From positions 25,550 through 89,549 of the forward strand of contig NZ_JANJTZ010000061.1 in the NCBI RefSeq assembly GCF_024710845.1: a stretch of 64,000 bases of DNA. The letters run 5' to 3'. The first letter of the stretch is position 1; each line of letters opens with the position of its first letter. The position numbers were made by a program, and so were the translations under genes. The notes beneath the pieces are model-generated. The model did not search any database. It worked only from the letters and a program-made list of their open reading frames with translations, and was not told the origin of the DNA. Shown in pieces: positions 36,066 to 44,470 of this stretch. The DNA is from Mesorhizobium sp. (GTDB taxonomy: Bacteria; Pseudomonadota; Alphaproteobacteria; Rhizobiales; Rhizobiaceae).

Positions 36066-36965
36066 ATGACGTCGCAATCGGTTCGCGACCGCGAGGACTA
36101 CGGCAAGCTTGTTGCCTACCTGACCGGATGGCTTTCGGCGAACCGCCAGTCGATCGCGTCGCTGCGGGACGCGATGGATTCGGCAGAGGCAAGCATGCCG
36201 CTTCCTAACGGAATGACGGCATCGCCCTGGGCCGACGGGGAACTCTCGGGCCAGATGGTCACGGGAAACGGGACGCGCGACGGACGCGTGTTGCTTTACC
36301 TTCATGGCGGCGGATATCACTACGGCTCGTCACGCTCGCACCGGCATCTGGCAGCCGCGATCGCGGCTGCGGCGAGGTGCGATGCGCTGGTACTGGACTA
36401 CCGGCTTGCCCCCGAGCACCCTTACCCGGCCGCGCCGGACGATGCTTTTGCTGCGTACCGACACCTCCTGGAGACACGCGAAGGCGGAAAGATTGCAGTC
36501 GCGGGAGACTCCGCCGGCGGAGGATTGGCGGTCGCCACCGCGGCGGCCGCGCGCGACCACGGGCTTGGGACCCCTTGTGCGATCGCGTGCCTGTCTCCCT
36601 GGCTCGACCTCACCTGCCGCGACCTAACGGAGGCAGAGGTGTTGCGTACGGAGGATCCGATCGTATCGATGCAGGAGATGCGCGACTTCGCGGCATCGTA
36701 TCTTGCCGGGTCGACCGCCAAACATCCGGCCGTTTCGCCGCTTCATGGCGATCTGAAAGGTCTGCCGCCGATCTATTTGCAGGTCGGCGCAAGGGAACTC
36801 GTCGCTCGCGATTCGCTTGCGTTGGCGGTGTCTGCCCCCAGCACCGTGTTCCTCGACCTTCAGGCCGAAGCGCCACATGTCTGGCAGTGGTTCTGGCCGC
36901 GCCTGCCGGCGGCGCGCGCAGCGGTGGAACGTGTTGGACGATTTCTCGGCGAACAGTTCGGATAG
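36066..36965 (+). CDS. Alpha/beta hydrolase, HSL-family esterase
   Basis: A 299-residue esterase of the hormone-sensitive-lipase family. The oxyanion motif is YLHGGGYHYGSS, the nucleophile is in AVAGDSAGGGLAVA, and the acid and His are likely in LQVGARELVARDS and EAPHVWQWF. No signal peptide is present, so it acts in the cytoplasm. It may hydrolyse an ester or lactone, such as a Baeyer-Villiger product of the nearby luciferase-like oxygenase. It is the first gene of an operon preceded by motif A. Confidence 0.85.
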   Translation: MTSQSVRDREDYGKLVAYLTGWLSANRQSIASLRDAMDSAEASMPLPNGMTASPWADGELSGQMVTGNGTRDGRVLLYLHGGGYHYGSSRSHRHLAAAIAAAARCDALVLDYRLAPEHPYPAAPDDAFAAYRHLLETREGGKIAVAGDSAGGGLAVATAAAARDHGLGTPCAIACLSPWLDLTCRDLTEAEVLRTEDPIVSMQEMRDFAASYLAGSTAKHPAVSPLHGDLKGLPPIYLQVGARELVARDSLALAVSAPSTVFLDLQAEAPHVWQWFWPRLPAARAAVERVGRFLGEQFG

Positions 36966-37005
36966 TGCCGCGGGCGGGAACGATCGGGCTTATGAGGAGC
37001 ACCCT

Positions 37006-37827
37006 ATGAACCACCAAAATCTGCCGTCGGCCGCACGACCGGTTAGCGGGCGCGCCTACATTCTTGACGAGGATTTTGCCGATGGCGCGGCACTCGTTGT
37101 CGGCGGAAGCGGTGCCATCGGCCAGGTTATCGCACACACCTTCGCGAAGGCCGGGAGCGGCGTTGCGCTGACCTACAACCGCAACAAGGAAGCAGGCGAG
37201 GCCGTGGCTGCGGAGATCGCCGCCGGCGGCGGCAAGGCTCAGGCATATCAGCTCGACCTCACCGACGCCGATGCGGTCGCCGCGACCGTTCAGGCGGTCG
37301 AGCAGGACTTCGGCAAGGTCCATACCCTCGTCTACGCCTCAGGACCTTTCATGGAAATGGCCAAGATCGCCGACACTGATCCGGCGGAGTGGAAACGCAT
37401 CGTCGAGACCGACGTGGTCGGCTACTTCAACCTCCTGCACGGCGCTATCCCCGCGCTTCGTAGGGGACGCGGCTCGATCGTCGCACTGACGTCGGCCGGA
37501 ACACGGCGTTACCCTCCGGGCGATATTCTGTCTGCCGGCGCGAAGGCGAGCGTCGAAATGCTCACCAAGGCGGTCGCCCGTGAGGAGGGGCGTCACGGCA
37601 TCAGGGCGAACTGCATCGGCGTCGGCTGGATCGACGCGGGGCTAGGCCGTTCGATCCTCGCCAAGCCTGGCGTGTCCGACATGATGACACGCTTTCTTCG
37701 CGGCACGCCGCTCGGCCGCCTCGGAACCAGCGAGGACATCGCCTCCGTCGCGGTCTTCCTCGCTTCCGGCGCGGCCAGCTACGTCAGCGGCAACCTCATC
37801 TGCGTGGACGGCGCAGGGCGCGTCTGA
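37006..37827 (+). CDS. SDR-family protein lacking the catalytic tyrosine
   Basis: A 273-residue SDR. The cofactor region is ALVVGGSGAIGQVIAHTFAKAG and an unusual VYASGPF replaces NNAG. In the active-site helix the usual YxxxK reads SAGAK within YPPGDILSAGAKASV, so the catalytic Tyr is Ser. It also does not match the FabI-type Tyr spacing. The fold should bind NAD(P), but the chemistry is unclear. The ATG at 37006 follows GAGGAG; the frame upstream is a shadow. Its paralogue at 59039 has the same DILSAxxKA change. Confidence 0.85.
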   Translation: MNHQNLPSAARPVSGRAYILDEDFADGAALVVGGSGAIGQVIAHTFAKAGSGVALTYNRNKEAGEAVAAEIAAGGGKAQAYQLDLTDADAVAATVQAVEQDFGKVHTLVYASGPFMEMAKIADTDPAEWKRIVETDVVGYFNLLHGAIPALRRGRGSIVALTSAGTRRYPPGDILSAGAKASVEMLTKAVAREEGRHGIRANCIGVGWIDAGLGRSILAKPGVSDMMTRFLRGTPLGRLGTSEDIASVAVFLASGAASYVSGNLICVDGAGRV

Positions 37828-37867
37828 GCGCCGAACTGTCCGTGTGTTTCAACAGTGGGAGGAGTGC

Positions 37868-39064
37868 ATGAAAGGAATATTGAGACTACTCACGCTCACG
37901 GCGGCAATCGCCCTGAGCCCGGTCGGTGCTTTCGCCGGCACATACGACATGGGGGCGTCCGATACCGAGATCAAGATCGGGCAGACCATCGCCTATAGCG
38001 GCCCGGCCACCGTTCTTGGCGTGATGGGACGGGTCCAGACGGCCTATTTCAACATGGTCAACAGCAAGGGCGGAATCAACGGCAGGAAGGTCGTTCTCGA
38101 ATCGACCGACGACGCCTACAGTCCGCCGCGCACACTCGAAAATGTTCGCCGGCTCGTCGAGCAGGACGAGGTATTGGCGATTTCGGGATCCAACGGCGTG
38201 GCGACCAATCTGGCCGTCCGCGACTACCTGAAATCGAAGGGAGTGCCGCACCTTTTCATCGTCGGCGGCACGTGGAACGACCCGGAGAAGTATCCGACAA
38301 CGATCGGGGCGACGCATTCCTACATCACGGAAGGTCGCATTTATGCCCGGTACATCCTGAAGAACAAGCCGGACGCGAAGATCGCCGTCCTCTACCAGAA
38401 CGACGATTACGGCAAGGATACCCTCAAAGGCCTGCGCGCGGAACTCGGCGACAAAGCCAGCATGATCGTAGCCGAGGCTTCCTATGACCGCGGCGAACCA
38501 ACCGTCGATTCCCAGGTCAACTCGCTCGCGGCTTCGAAGGCGGATGTCTACATCGACATGTCCTACGGCAAGTTCACCACCCAGTCGATCAACAGGACCG
38601 ACGCGCTCGGCTGGAAGCCGTTGCATATCGTCGTATACGGCGCCTCCCCCTCGATCCTGCAGATGGCGGAAGGGGACCGTATCAAAGCTGCCGGAATCGT
38701 TTCGGCGACATTCTACAAAAACCCGGCCGATCCCGCCTACGACAACGATGCCGGAATGGCCGAATACAAGAAGTTCCTGGCCGAATGGGGGAAAGACATC
38801 GACCCGAAGGATACGCTCGGCGTCAACGGATACATCGCCGCCGCGTTGCTTCACCACACGCTCGAGAAAGCGGGCGACGAACTGACCCGCGCTAACCTGG
38901 TGAAGCAGGCTACCAGCATCAAGGACCTCGCTCTTCCGGTACTGCTGCCCGGCGTAACGGTGTCCATCCAGCCCGACAACTATCTCCTGTTCCGCACGGG
39001 CAGGCTGCAGCAATTCGACGGCAAAGGTTGGTCGCCCGTCGACGATCTCATCTCCCTCGACTGA
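37868..39064 (+). CDS. ABC transporter substrate-binding protein (LivK/HAAT type) 1
   Basis: A 398-residue periplasmic-binding protein of the Leu/Ile/Val (Peripla_BP_6) group. A signal peptide (residues 1 to about 23, cleavage after AFA) is followed by TEIKIGQTIAYSGPAT, the GGINGRKVVL block and IAVLYQNDDYGKD. It should capture a hydrophobic organic acid and hand it to the membrane permease, probably LivHM encoded at 48503-50357. The ATG at 37868 follows GGGAGGAG. It shares its operon with the esterase, the SDR and an NTF2-like protein. Confidence 0.9.
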   Translation: MKGILRLLTLTAAIALSPVGAFAGTYDMGASDTEIKIGQTIAYSGPATVLGVMGRVQTAYFNMVNSKGGINGRKVVLESTDDAYSPPRTLENVRRLVEQDEVLAISGSNGVATNLAVRDYLKSKGVPHLFIVGGTWNDPEKYPTTIGATHSYITEGRIYARYILKNKPDAKIAVLYQNDDYGKDTLKGLRAELGDKASMIVAEASYDRGEPTVDSQVNSLAASKADVYIDMSYGKFTTQSINRTDALGWKPLHIVVYGASPSILQMAEGDRIKAAGIVSATFYKNPADPAYDNDAGMAEYKKFLAEWGKDIDPKDTLGVNGYIAAALLHHTLEKAGDELTRANLVKQATSIKDLALPVLLPGVTVSIQPDNYLLFRTGRLQQFDGKGWSPVDDLISLD

Positions 39065-39070
39065 ACGGCC

Positions 39071-39096
39071 GACCGGTCGCCCCAGGGCGGCCGGTC
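39071..39096. terminator. Hairpin after substrate-binding protein 1
   Basis: Arms GACCGGTCGCC and GGCGGCCGGTC (one mismatch) enclose the loop CCAG, starting 7 nt after the stop codon. There is no T-run. It may attenuate transcription or stabilise the binding-protein mRNA. Confidence 0.4.
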
Positions 39097-39128
39097 CATT
39101 CCAGACAGACTTCAGAAGGAAACCGGAA

Positions 39129-39707
39129 ATGTCGCATAGCAACGAATTATCCGCGGCGCGACTGGCGGACAGGGCGGCGATACACGACGCAATGCTGCGC
39201 TGGATACGCGCTGTCGACCGGCGCGAATGGAGCCTCGTCAAGGAGGCCTTTCACCCGGATGCGCACGACAATCACGGCATCTACCAGGGCGACCTGAAGG
39301 GGCTCGTCGCATGGCTTTCGGAACGCCATGAGACCATACCCCACTCGTCACATGTGGTGTCGAACATGCTAATCGAATTCGCCGGAGACGATGTCGCCGT
39401 CGTCGAGACCTATTGTGTCGCCTATCAACGCTACGGCAGCGGGGGAGCCAATACGCGCAGAGATATCACGGGCGGCGCGGATACCGGCGACGCGCAGTTC
39501 GACATGATGATCAACGGCCGCTACGTCGACCGCTTCGAACGGCGCGAAGGCGTCTGGAAGATCGCGCACCGCACCGTCATTTTCGACAATTCGATGATGT
39601 TCCCGGTTCCGGCCGGAGGGCCGAAGCTCAATCCGGACTGGCCGATCGGCACGCGTGACCGCTCGGACCCGATCTGGAAGCTGCGCGCCGCCGCAGGCCT
39701 GTCCTGA
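39129..39707 (+). CDS. SnoaL/NTF2-like domain protein
   Basis: A 192-residue protein of the SnoaL_4/NTF2-like cone fold. An N-terminal helix pair (DRAAIHDAMLRWIRAVDRRE) is followed by the sheet with HSSHVVSNMLIEFAGDDVAVVETY and FERREGVWKIAHRTVIFDNS. Relatives are scytalone-dehydratase-like and steroid-isomerase-like enzymes, or dioxygenase small subunits. A dehydratase or isomerase role on a pathway intermediate is possible. AAGGA precedes the ATG. It ends 10 nt before the convergent SDR gene. Confidence 0.82.
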   Translation: MSHSNELSAARLADRAAIHDAMLRWIRAVDRREWSLVKEAFHPDAHDNHGIYQGDLKGLVAWLSERHETIPHSSHVVSNMLIEFAGDDVAVVETYCVAYQRYGSGGANTRRDITGGADTGDAQFDMMINGRYVDRFERREGVWKIAHRTVIFDNSMMFPVPAGGPKLNPDWPIGTRDRSDPIWKLRAAAGLS

Positions 39708-39716
39708 CGGCAGAGG

Positions 39717-40616
39717 TCACACCCGGCCAAGCGCGCGCAGTTCGATCTCCATCTGGGTCAGCGCGCTTTCGGGCAGAACCTCACCGGATCGATCCGAGAC
39801 CTCATCGAAGCGGGCGGCGAGTTCCGCCACCGAGCCTGTGCCAATGACCGCGCCCTTGGTAAAGGTCAGGTAAGCCCGCTCGAACACGCCGCCGCCGCCG
39901 AGCAGGACGGCACGGTTGGGGGCCAACTCCGAAGCGAGAAACAGGCAGCCGGGGACGACCTTCTCAGGAGCATAGGCAGTGCGCGCCTCCGGCGTCAGAA
40001 CGGCCTCGTTCATCTCCGTCAATCCGACCGGCGCGAACGCGTTGACGAAGACATTCTTCGATCCGCCCTCAAGCCCGAGTGTGTTCATCAATCCGACCAT
40101 GCCCATCTTTGCAGCGGAGTAGGCAGCCTGGCCGAAATTGCCGGCCAAGCCGCTCGACGAGACTATCATGACGACGCGTCCGTAGCGGCGCTCGATCATG
40201 TGCGGCCAGACCGCGCGGGTGACGTTCGCCGCGCCAATGAGGTGAACGTCGACGACAGCGCGGAAGTCGTCCGCGGCGAGCTTGGCAAAGCTGCGGTCTC
40301 GAACGAACCCGGCATTGTTGATGACTATGTCTACCTGGCCCCACTTGTCCAAAGTGCAGCGCACCATCTCGTCGACAGCGGGCTCGTTCTCGACCGGCGC
40401 GGCAATGTGGATCGCCTCGCCGCCTGCCGACCGGATTTGCTCGACGACGGCGTTCTCAGCCGAACCGTCGTGGCTGCCGCGGCCATTGACCACGACGCGC
40501 GCACCAAGTGCGGCGAGTCCCAGTGCATAATGGCGGCCGAGGCCGCGGCCAGCTCCCGTGACGATCGCGACACGCCCGGCGAAGCCGTCCGTGCGTGGAC
40601 GGGAGAGACCGCTCAC
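39717..40616 (-). CDS. SDR, MFE-2-like hydroxyacyl-CoA dehydrogenase
   Basis: A 299-residue SDR. It has TGAGRGLGRHYALGLAALGA, VVNGRG, NNAGFVRDRSFAKL and the catalytic Ser and Tyr in SSSGLAGNFGQAAYSAAK. It belongs to the same MFE-2-like group as 24278-25177, and its C-terminal extension (residues about 250-299) is like those proteins. It should oxidise a 3-hydroxyacyl-CoA. GTG 40616 was chosen because it overlaps the synthetase stop as GTGA; a frame upstream to 40835 is an overlap artefact. Confidence 0.87.
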   Translation of the reverse strand: MSGLSRPRTDGFAGRVAIVTGAGRGLGRHYALGLAALGARVVVNGRGSHDGSAENAVVEQIRSAGGEAIHIAAPVENEPAVDEMVRCTLDKWGQVDIVINNAGFVRDRSFAKLAADDFRAVVDVHLIGAANVTRAVWPHMIERRYGRVVMIVSSSGLAGNFGQAAYSAAKMGMVGLMNTLGLEGGSKNVFVNAFAPVGLTEMNEAVLTPEARTAYAPEKVVPGCLFLASELAPNRAVLLGGGGVFERAYLTFTKGAVIGTGSVAELAARFDEVSDRSGEVLPESALTQMEIELRALGRV

Positions 40617-42202
40617 GACGGCATCCGGCCGAGCAGCGTGAAACGGTCGAGCATGGAACGGGCCACGCCGCGCTGCGCCTTGCCGGAAGGGGTTCGTGGC
40701 AAGGCTTCCGCCACATAGACGAGGCGCGGGCATTTGTAGCCCGCGAGTTGCTTCTTGCTGAACGTGCGCAACTCGTCGAACGTCATCGTGACCCCCGGCT
40801 TGAGTTCGATGACAGCGGTCACCGCCTCGCCCCACTTGTCGTCAGGCGCTCCGACCACGGCTACGTCCCGGACCGCCGGATGAAGCCGCAACGCGTTCTC
40901 GACCTCGATCGGATAGACGTTCTCTCCTCCGGATATGATCATCTCCTTGAGGCGATCGGTGAGGTAAAGATAGCCTTCCTCGTCGGCATAGCCGCCGTCG
41001 CCCGTGCGGTACCAGCCGTCGACGACTGCTTCCGCGGTCGCGTCCGGACGATTGGCGTAGCCGAGCATCAGCATCGCGCTCTTGATCCAGATCTCGCCCG
41101 GTTCCCGCAGGTCGCAGGGGCTCATGTCGGGACGCCTGATTTCCATCGAAACGCCGGCGATCGGCCTTCCGACCGACCGCATCAGATGCGGTAGCGCCTT
41201 GTCGTGCTCGGCGGGTCCCAACACGTGCGTGGTGGCCGCTTCCGTCATGCCGTAATACTGGGTGAAGCGGCAGCCGAAAGTCGCAATCGCCTTGTCGAGC
41301 AGGACGCCGATCGGAGCGGCGCCGTAGTAGATCCCTTCATACCTGGGCGCGGGACCGCCCGTTGCATCGAGTTCCTCCAGGACCATGCGGATGATCGTCG
41401 GCACCATGTAGATGCGGGTGACGCCGTGCGCGTTACTGAGGCGGATCAAACTGGAAGGAGACGGGTCGGCTGTGTGTACGACGGTCGCGCCGACAGCCAT
41501 TGCGATCATGATGAATCCGATGCCGGCGGTGTGGAAGTTCGGCATCGCCGAGAGGGCGATATCGTCGGCGGTCCAATCCTCCCACTGCGGAGTATCCGCA
41601 TAGGCGTTGCGGAACAGAGAGAAAGCGCCGTGGCTGATGACCGCCCCCTTCGGCCTGCCGGTCGTGCCGCTCGTGTAGAGCTGCACGAACGGATCGTCGA
41701 AGCGATGTGCGATCGGCTTTGGCGTCGCCGCCGGTCCGTTGAGGATCGATCGCAGGGATCCGGGCTCGGCGCTTTCAGTGAGCATGCGGGCGGGCGCACT
41801 TTCCAGACCCTCGAAGGCCGCATCGATGACCGTCGTGAAATCGGGGTCGTAGATGACAAGTTTCGGCGTGGAATCAGCGAGCGCGAAGGCCAGTTCGGGA
41901 GGCGCATATCGCCAATTGTAGGGCACAAGCACGTAGCCGCCCCGCGCACAGGCGAAATAGACGTAGTAGAACAGTTCACTGTTGCGGCCGAAATAGCCGA
42001 TCCTGTCACCCGGCTGATAGCCGGCGGCCTGCCAACGCGCGCACAAAAGGGCGGAGCCCCGGTCGAGATCGGCATAGGTCGCGCTGCGGCCGTCAAAGAT
42101 GATCGCAACCTTGTCGGGACTCCTTTCGGCCCAATAGGCGGGCAGATCGGCGATCCAGACCACATCGTTCATGTCTCTAATTGCGGCACCGTCGATACGC
42201 AC
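40613..42202 (-). CDS. Acyl-CoA synthetase (AMP-forming)
   Basis: A roughly 529-residue ANL ligase. The P-loop is LYTSGTTGRPKGAVISH, A5 is TQYYGMTEAATTH, the hinge is DRLKEMIISGGENVYPIEVE and the catalytic Lys is in RTPSGKAQRG. It is the third acid:CoA ligase in the island and may act on a different chain-length intermediate. GTG 42202 was chosen because GGAGG lies 5 nt upstream; GTG 42220 is an alternative. It is coupled to the SDR by a GTGA overlap and diverges from the next SDR. Confidence 0.87.
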   Translation of the reverse strand: MRIDGAAIRDMNDVVWIADLPAYWAERSPDKVAIIFDGRSATYADLDRGSALLCARWQAAGYQPGDRIGYFGRNSELFYYVYFACARGGYVLVPYNWRYAPPELAFALADSTPKLVIYDPDFTTVIDAAFEGLESAPARMLTESAEPGSLRSILNGPAATPKPIAHRFDDPFVQLYTSGTTGRPKGAVISHGAFSLFRNAYADTPQWEDWTADDIALSAMPNFHTAGIGFIMIAMAVGATVVHTADPSPSSLIRLSNAHGVTRIYMVPTIIRMVLEELDATGGPAPRYEGIYYGAAPIGVLLDKAIATFGCRFTQYYGMTEAATTHVLGPAEHDKALPHLMRSVGRPIAGVSMEIRRPDMSPCDLREPGEIWIKSAMLMLGYANRPDATAEAVVDGWYRTGDGGYADEEGYLYLTDRLKEMIISGGENVYPIEVENALRLHPAVRDVAVVGAPDDKWGEAVTAVIELKPGVTMTFDELRTFSKKQLAGYKCPRLVYVAEALPRTPSGKAQRGVARSMLDRFTLLGRMPS

Positions 42203-42238
42203 TGATTCCTCCCTCGTCACCTGCCGCGCTCAATATAA

Positions 42239-42263
42239 TTCGCAAGCGTATCGTTCACAACAC
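42239..42263 (+). promoter_or_regulatory. Motif-B-like site in divergent promoter
   Basis: Reads TTCGCAAGCGTATCGTTCAC. It matches the motif core GCTAGYRTAY with one change and lies between the synthetase and SDR/crotonase operons. It is among the weaker copies. Confidence 0.4.
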
Positions 42264-42316
42264 TTCATTTCCTCGCCGTTCCGGTGTAGCCTCGCGAGCG
42301 AGGAGGAGGGTGGACG

Positions 42317-43087
42317 ATGCGACTGTCGAGCAAGCGTGCGATCATAACCGGAGCTGCCGCCGGCATGGGCCGGGCCGGCGCAGAGCTGTTCGCTCGCGAA
42401 GGCGCGCGGGTGCTTGCCGTCGATGTCGACGAAGCGGCCCTTGCCGCGGCCAAGACCGAATGGGACGCGGCAGGCATGCCGATCGATATCCGCCAAGCGG
42501 ATTTGTCCAGCACCGCGGATGTGGCACAGGTCATCGCCGATGGCGCCAAGGTCCTGGGCGGTGTCGATGTGTTGTGGAGCCACGCCGGTATCAACGGTCC
42601 ATCACGCATCGAAGGCATGGATCTCGCGCTCTACGAGAAGACGCTTGCTTTGAACCTGACCGCGGCGGTTATCGCATGCAGTGAGGTCGCGCCGATCATG
42701 CGGCAGGCGGGTGGCGGTTCCATCATCCTCACATCCTCGACTGCCGGTTTGGTTGGCTCGATCCAGAGCCCGGTCTACTCGGCAACCAAATTCGGCCTAG
42801 TCGGCCTGGCGAAATCACTGGCGCTGCAATTCGCGCCGGATCGAATCCGTGTCAACGCAGTCTGCCCGGGCCCTGTCGCCTCGGCAATGCTGGCTGAACT
42901 GGCCGCGGGACGCGGCGGCATCAGCAACGGCCCGGAGATTGTGGAGCGGCTGCTGGCAGCGATACCGCTGGGGCGCTTCGGCGAGCCCGGCGAAATCGCG
43001 GAGGCAGCCTTGTGGCTGGCGTCGGACGCCTCGTCTTTCGTGACAGGGGCGGCCATTCCGGTGGATGGTGGCCTGACCGCGAGATAG
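42317..43087 (+). CDS. SDR-family oxidoreductase
   Basis: A 256-residue classical SDR. It has ITGAAAGMGRAGAELFAREG, the acidic VDVDEAAL (NAD+ preference), a changed SHAGI in place of NNAG, and the catalytic Ser and Tyr-Lys in TSSTAGLVGSIQSPVYSATK. The C-terminal PVDGGLTAR is typical. A strong GGAGGAGGG ribosome site precedes it. It is cotranscribed with the crotonase that follows, which suggests hydration then oxidation of an enoyl-CoA. Confidence 0.87.
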   Translation: MRLSSKRAIITGAAAGMGRAGAELFAREGARVLAVDVDEAALAAAKTEWDAAGMPIDIRQADLSSTADVAQVIADGAKVLGGVDVLWSHAGINGPSRIEGMDLALYEKTLALNLTAAVIACSEVAPIMRQAGGGSIILTSSTAGLVGSIQSPVYSATKFGLVGLAKSLALQFAPDRIRVNAVCPGPVASAMLAELAAGRGGISNGPEIVERLLAAIPLGRFGEPGEIAEAALWLASDASSFVTGAAIPVDGGLTAR

Positions 43088-43110
43088 GCGCAGCTGCGAG
43101 GAGGATGCCA

Positions 43111-43908
43111 TTGACCGACCTGGTGAAATTGTCTGCCCATGATGGAATTCTCGAAGCCGTCATCGACAGGCCCGGAAAATACAATGCGCTGAACTGGGAG
43201 ATCGTTTGCGCCTTGTCGCAAGCGGTCGAGCGCCTCAACGCCGACGACGACCTTCGCGTCCTGCTCATTCGTTCCACCGGCAAATATTTCTCCGCGGGCG
43301 CCGATGTGAACAGCGAGCTGTTTCCGGATCCGTCGATCCTCAGCATGGCGAAGTTCCGGCGCTGGTATCGGCGCGGAAAGGGCAGCATGCATCCGCTCTT
43401 CGACGAATTCGAAGCGTCCGAGAAGCCGATCGTCGTCGCCCACCATGGCCCCTGCCTGGGAGGGGCGCTGGAGATGTCATTGTCTTGCGACTTCCGCCTT
43501 GCCGCGGCGAGCGCGACCTACGCCCTGCCGGAGACCGCGCTCGGTTCGCTTCCGGGCTCGGGCGGCACCAGTCGCCTCACCCGCATCATCGGACCGCATT
43601 GGGCTCGCTGGTTCATCATGGCCAATCTTCCGATGTCCGCGGACCGGGCGTTGACGGCCGGACTGGTGCATGACGTCTACCCCGACGCCGAATTCGAGGC
43701 GCAAGTCCGCGCGTTCTGCCTCCATTTGGCGAAACAGCCGCCGGAGACGGTCGCGGCGGCGAAGCTGACTATCGAGATGGTCGCCGACCTCGGCCGCTCC
43801 GAGGCGCGCAACGCAGAACGTTTCGCAGTCAGCGCGCTGGTGATGGGCGAAGAGTCCCGTGCCCTGATAGCAGAGGTCAAGGAGCGTATGGCAAAAGGCA
43901 GAAAATGA
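43111..43908 (+). CDS. Enoyl-CoA hydratase/isomerase (crotonase), canonical
   Basis: A roughly 265-residue crotonase. Both glutamates used by hydratases are present: GGALEMSLSCDF and ALPETALGSLPGSGGTSRL. The oxyanion hole block is YFSAGADVN. It should hydrate an enoyl-CoA. TTG at 43111 was chosen because GGAGG lies 6 nt upstream; the ATG at 43105 directly follows the ribosome site and is too close. It is cotranscribed with the preceding SDR. Confidence 0.86.
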   Translation: MTDLVKLSAHDGILEAVIDRPGKYNALNWEIVCALSQAVERLNADDDLRVLLIRSTGKYFSAGADVNSELFPDPSILSMAKFRRWYRRGKGSMHPLFDEFEASEKPIVVAHHGPCLGGALEMSLSCDFRLAAASATYALPETALGSLPGSGGTSRLTRIIGPHWARWFIMANLPMSADRALTAGLVHDVYPDAEFEAQVRAFCLHLAKQPPETVAAAKLTIEMVADLGRSEARNAERFAVSALVMGEESRALIAEVKERMAKGRK

Positions 43909-44017
43909 ACGACCCGCGGGCGGCAAATGCCAGCATCCTCTCCCGACCCGAGGATCAGGGCCGCTGCGCGGTCCCGCGAGGCCGGATCCCTTGCGCCAAC
44001 TGGCGGCCGGGAATGCC

Positions 44018-44470
44018 TCAGCCGGAATGCCGGGAAGGCAGGAAGGCTGCGGCCATGGCTGATCGAAGCGTCCTGCATTCGGGTGTCGACCCGAGCGGAT
44101 CGTCGGAAATGAGGTCTACGAATGCCGCGAGCCAGGCACGCTGGGCGCAGTTGAAGGCCGCCGCCTCGACGAAGGTGGATGCCGGCGTGGTCGTCTCTAC
44201 GGGCAAGGGGACAGCGGCATCGACTGCGGCGATCAGGCTCGGCCGGTCGGGGTCGCCATCGGCCCAGCGACGTGCGAGGCCGACGAGCGACGCCAGCCGT
44301 CCGTTCTCGGCTTCGACCTGAAATGCCGTCTCGTTCCAGTCCGTGTCGCGCAGGATCTGCATGATCCGGCGAAGGCTCAAGGCGGCGACGCCGCTGCTCA
44401 GCTCGGGGGCGACGACTTCTCGCAAGAGCTGGCGAACGCCACGGATAAGCTCGTTCGGGTCGGGTCTCAC
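44018..44470 (-). CDS. DUF6285-like hypothetical protein
   Basis: A 150-residue, mostly helical protein resembling DUF6285 proteins (PDPNELIRGVRQLLREVVAP at the start). No catalytic motif is seen. This small family is usually found after an APH-like kinase in acyl-CoA gene clusters, as here; function is unknown. The GTG start overlaps the kinase stop as GTGA, so the two proteins are probably made in fixed ratio and may interact. Confidence 0.65.
   Translation of the reverse strand: MRPDPNELIRGVRQLLREVVAPELSSGVAALSLRRIMQILRDTDWNETAFQVEAENGRLASLVGLARRWADGDPDRPSLIAAVDAAVPLPVETTTPASTFVEAAAFNCAQRAWLAAFVDLISDDPLGSTPECRTLRSAMAAAFLPSRHSG

Noticed and set aside
37886..39241. A 451-codon minus-strand open frame opposite substrate-binding protein 1
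   Set aside because: It is the antisense shadow of a clear Peripla_BP_6 gene with signal peptide and ribosome site; its composition is Arg/Val/Gly-rich with no motif.
24278..43087. SDRs here as fabG of fatty-acid synthesis
   Set aside because: They lack fab neighbours, and two are MFE-2-like hydroxyacyl-CoA dehydrogenases; the context is degradation.
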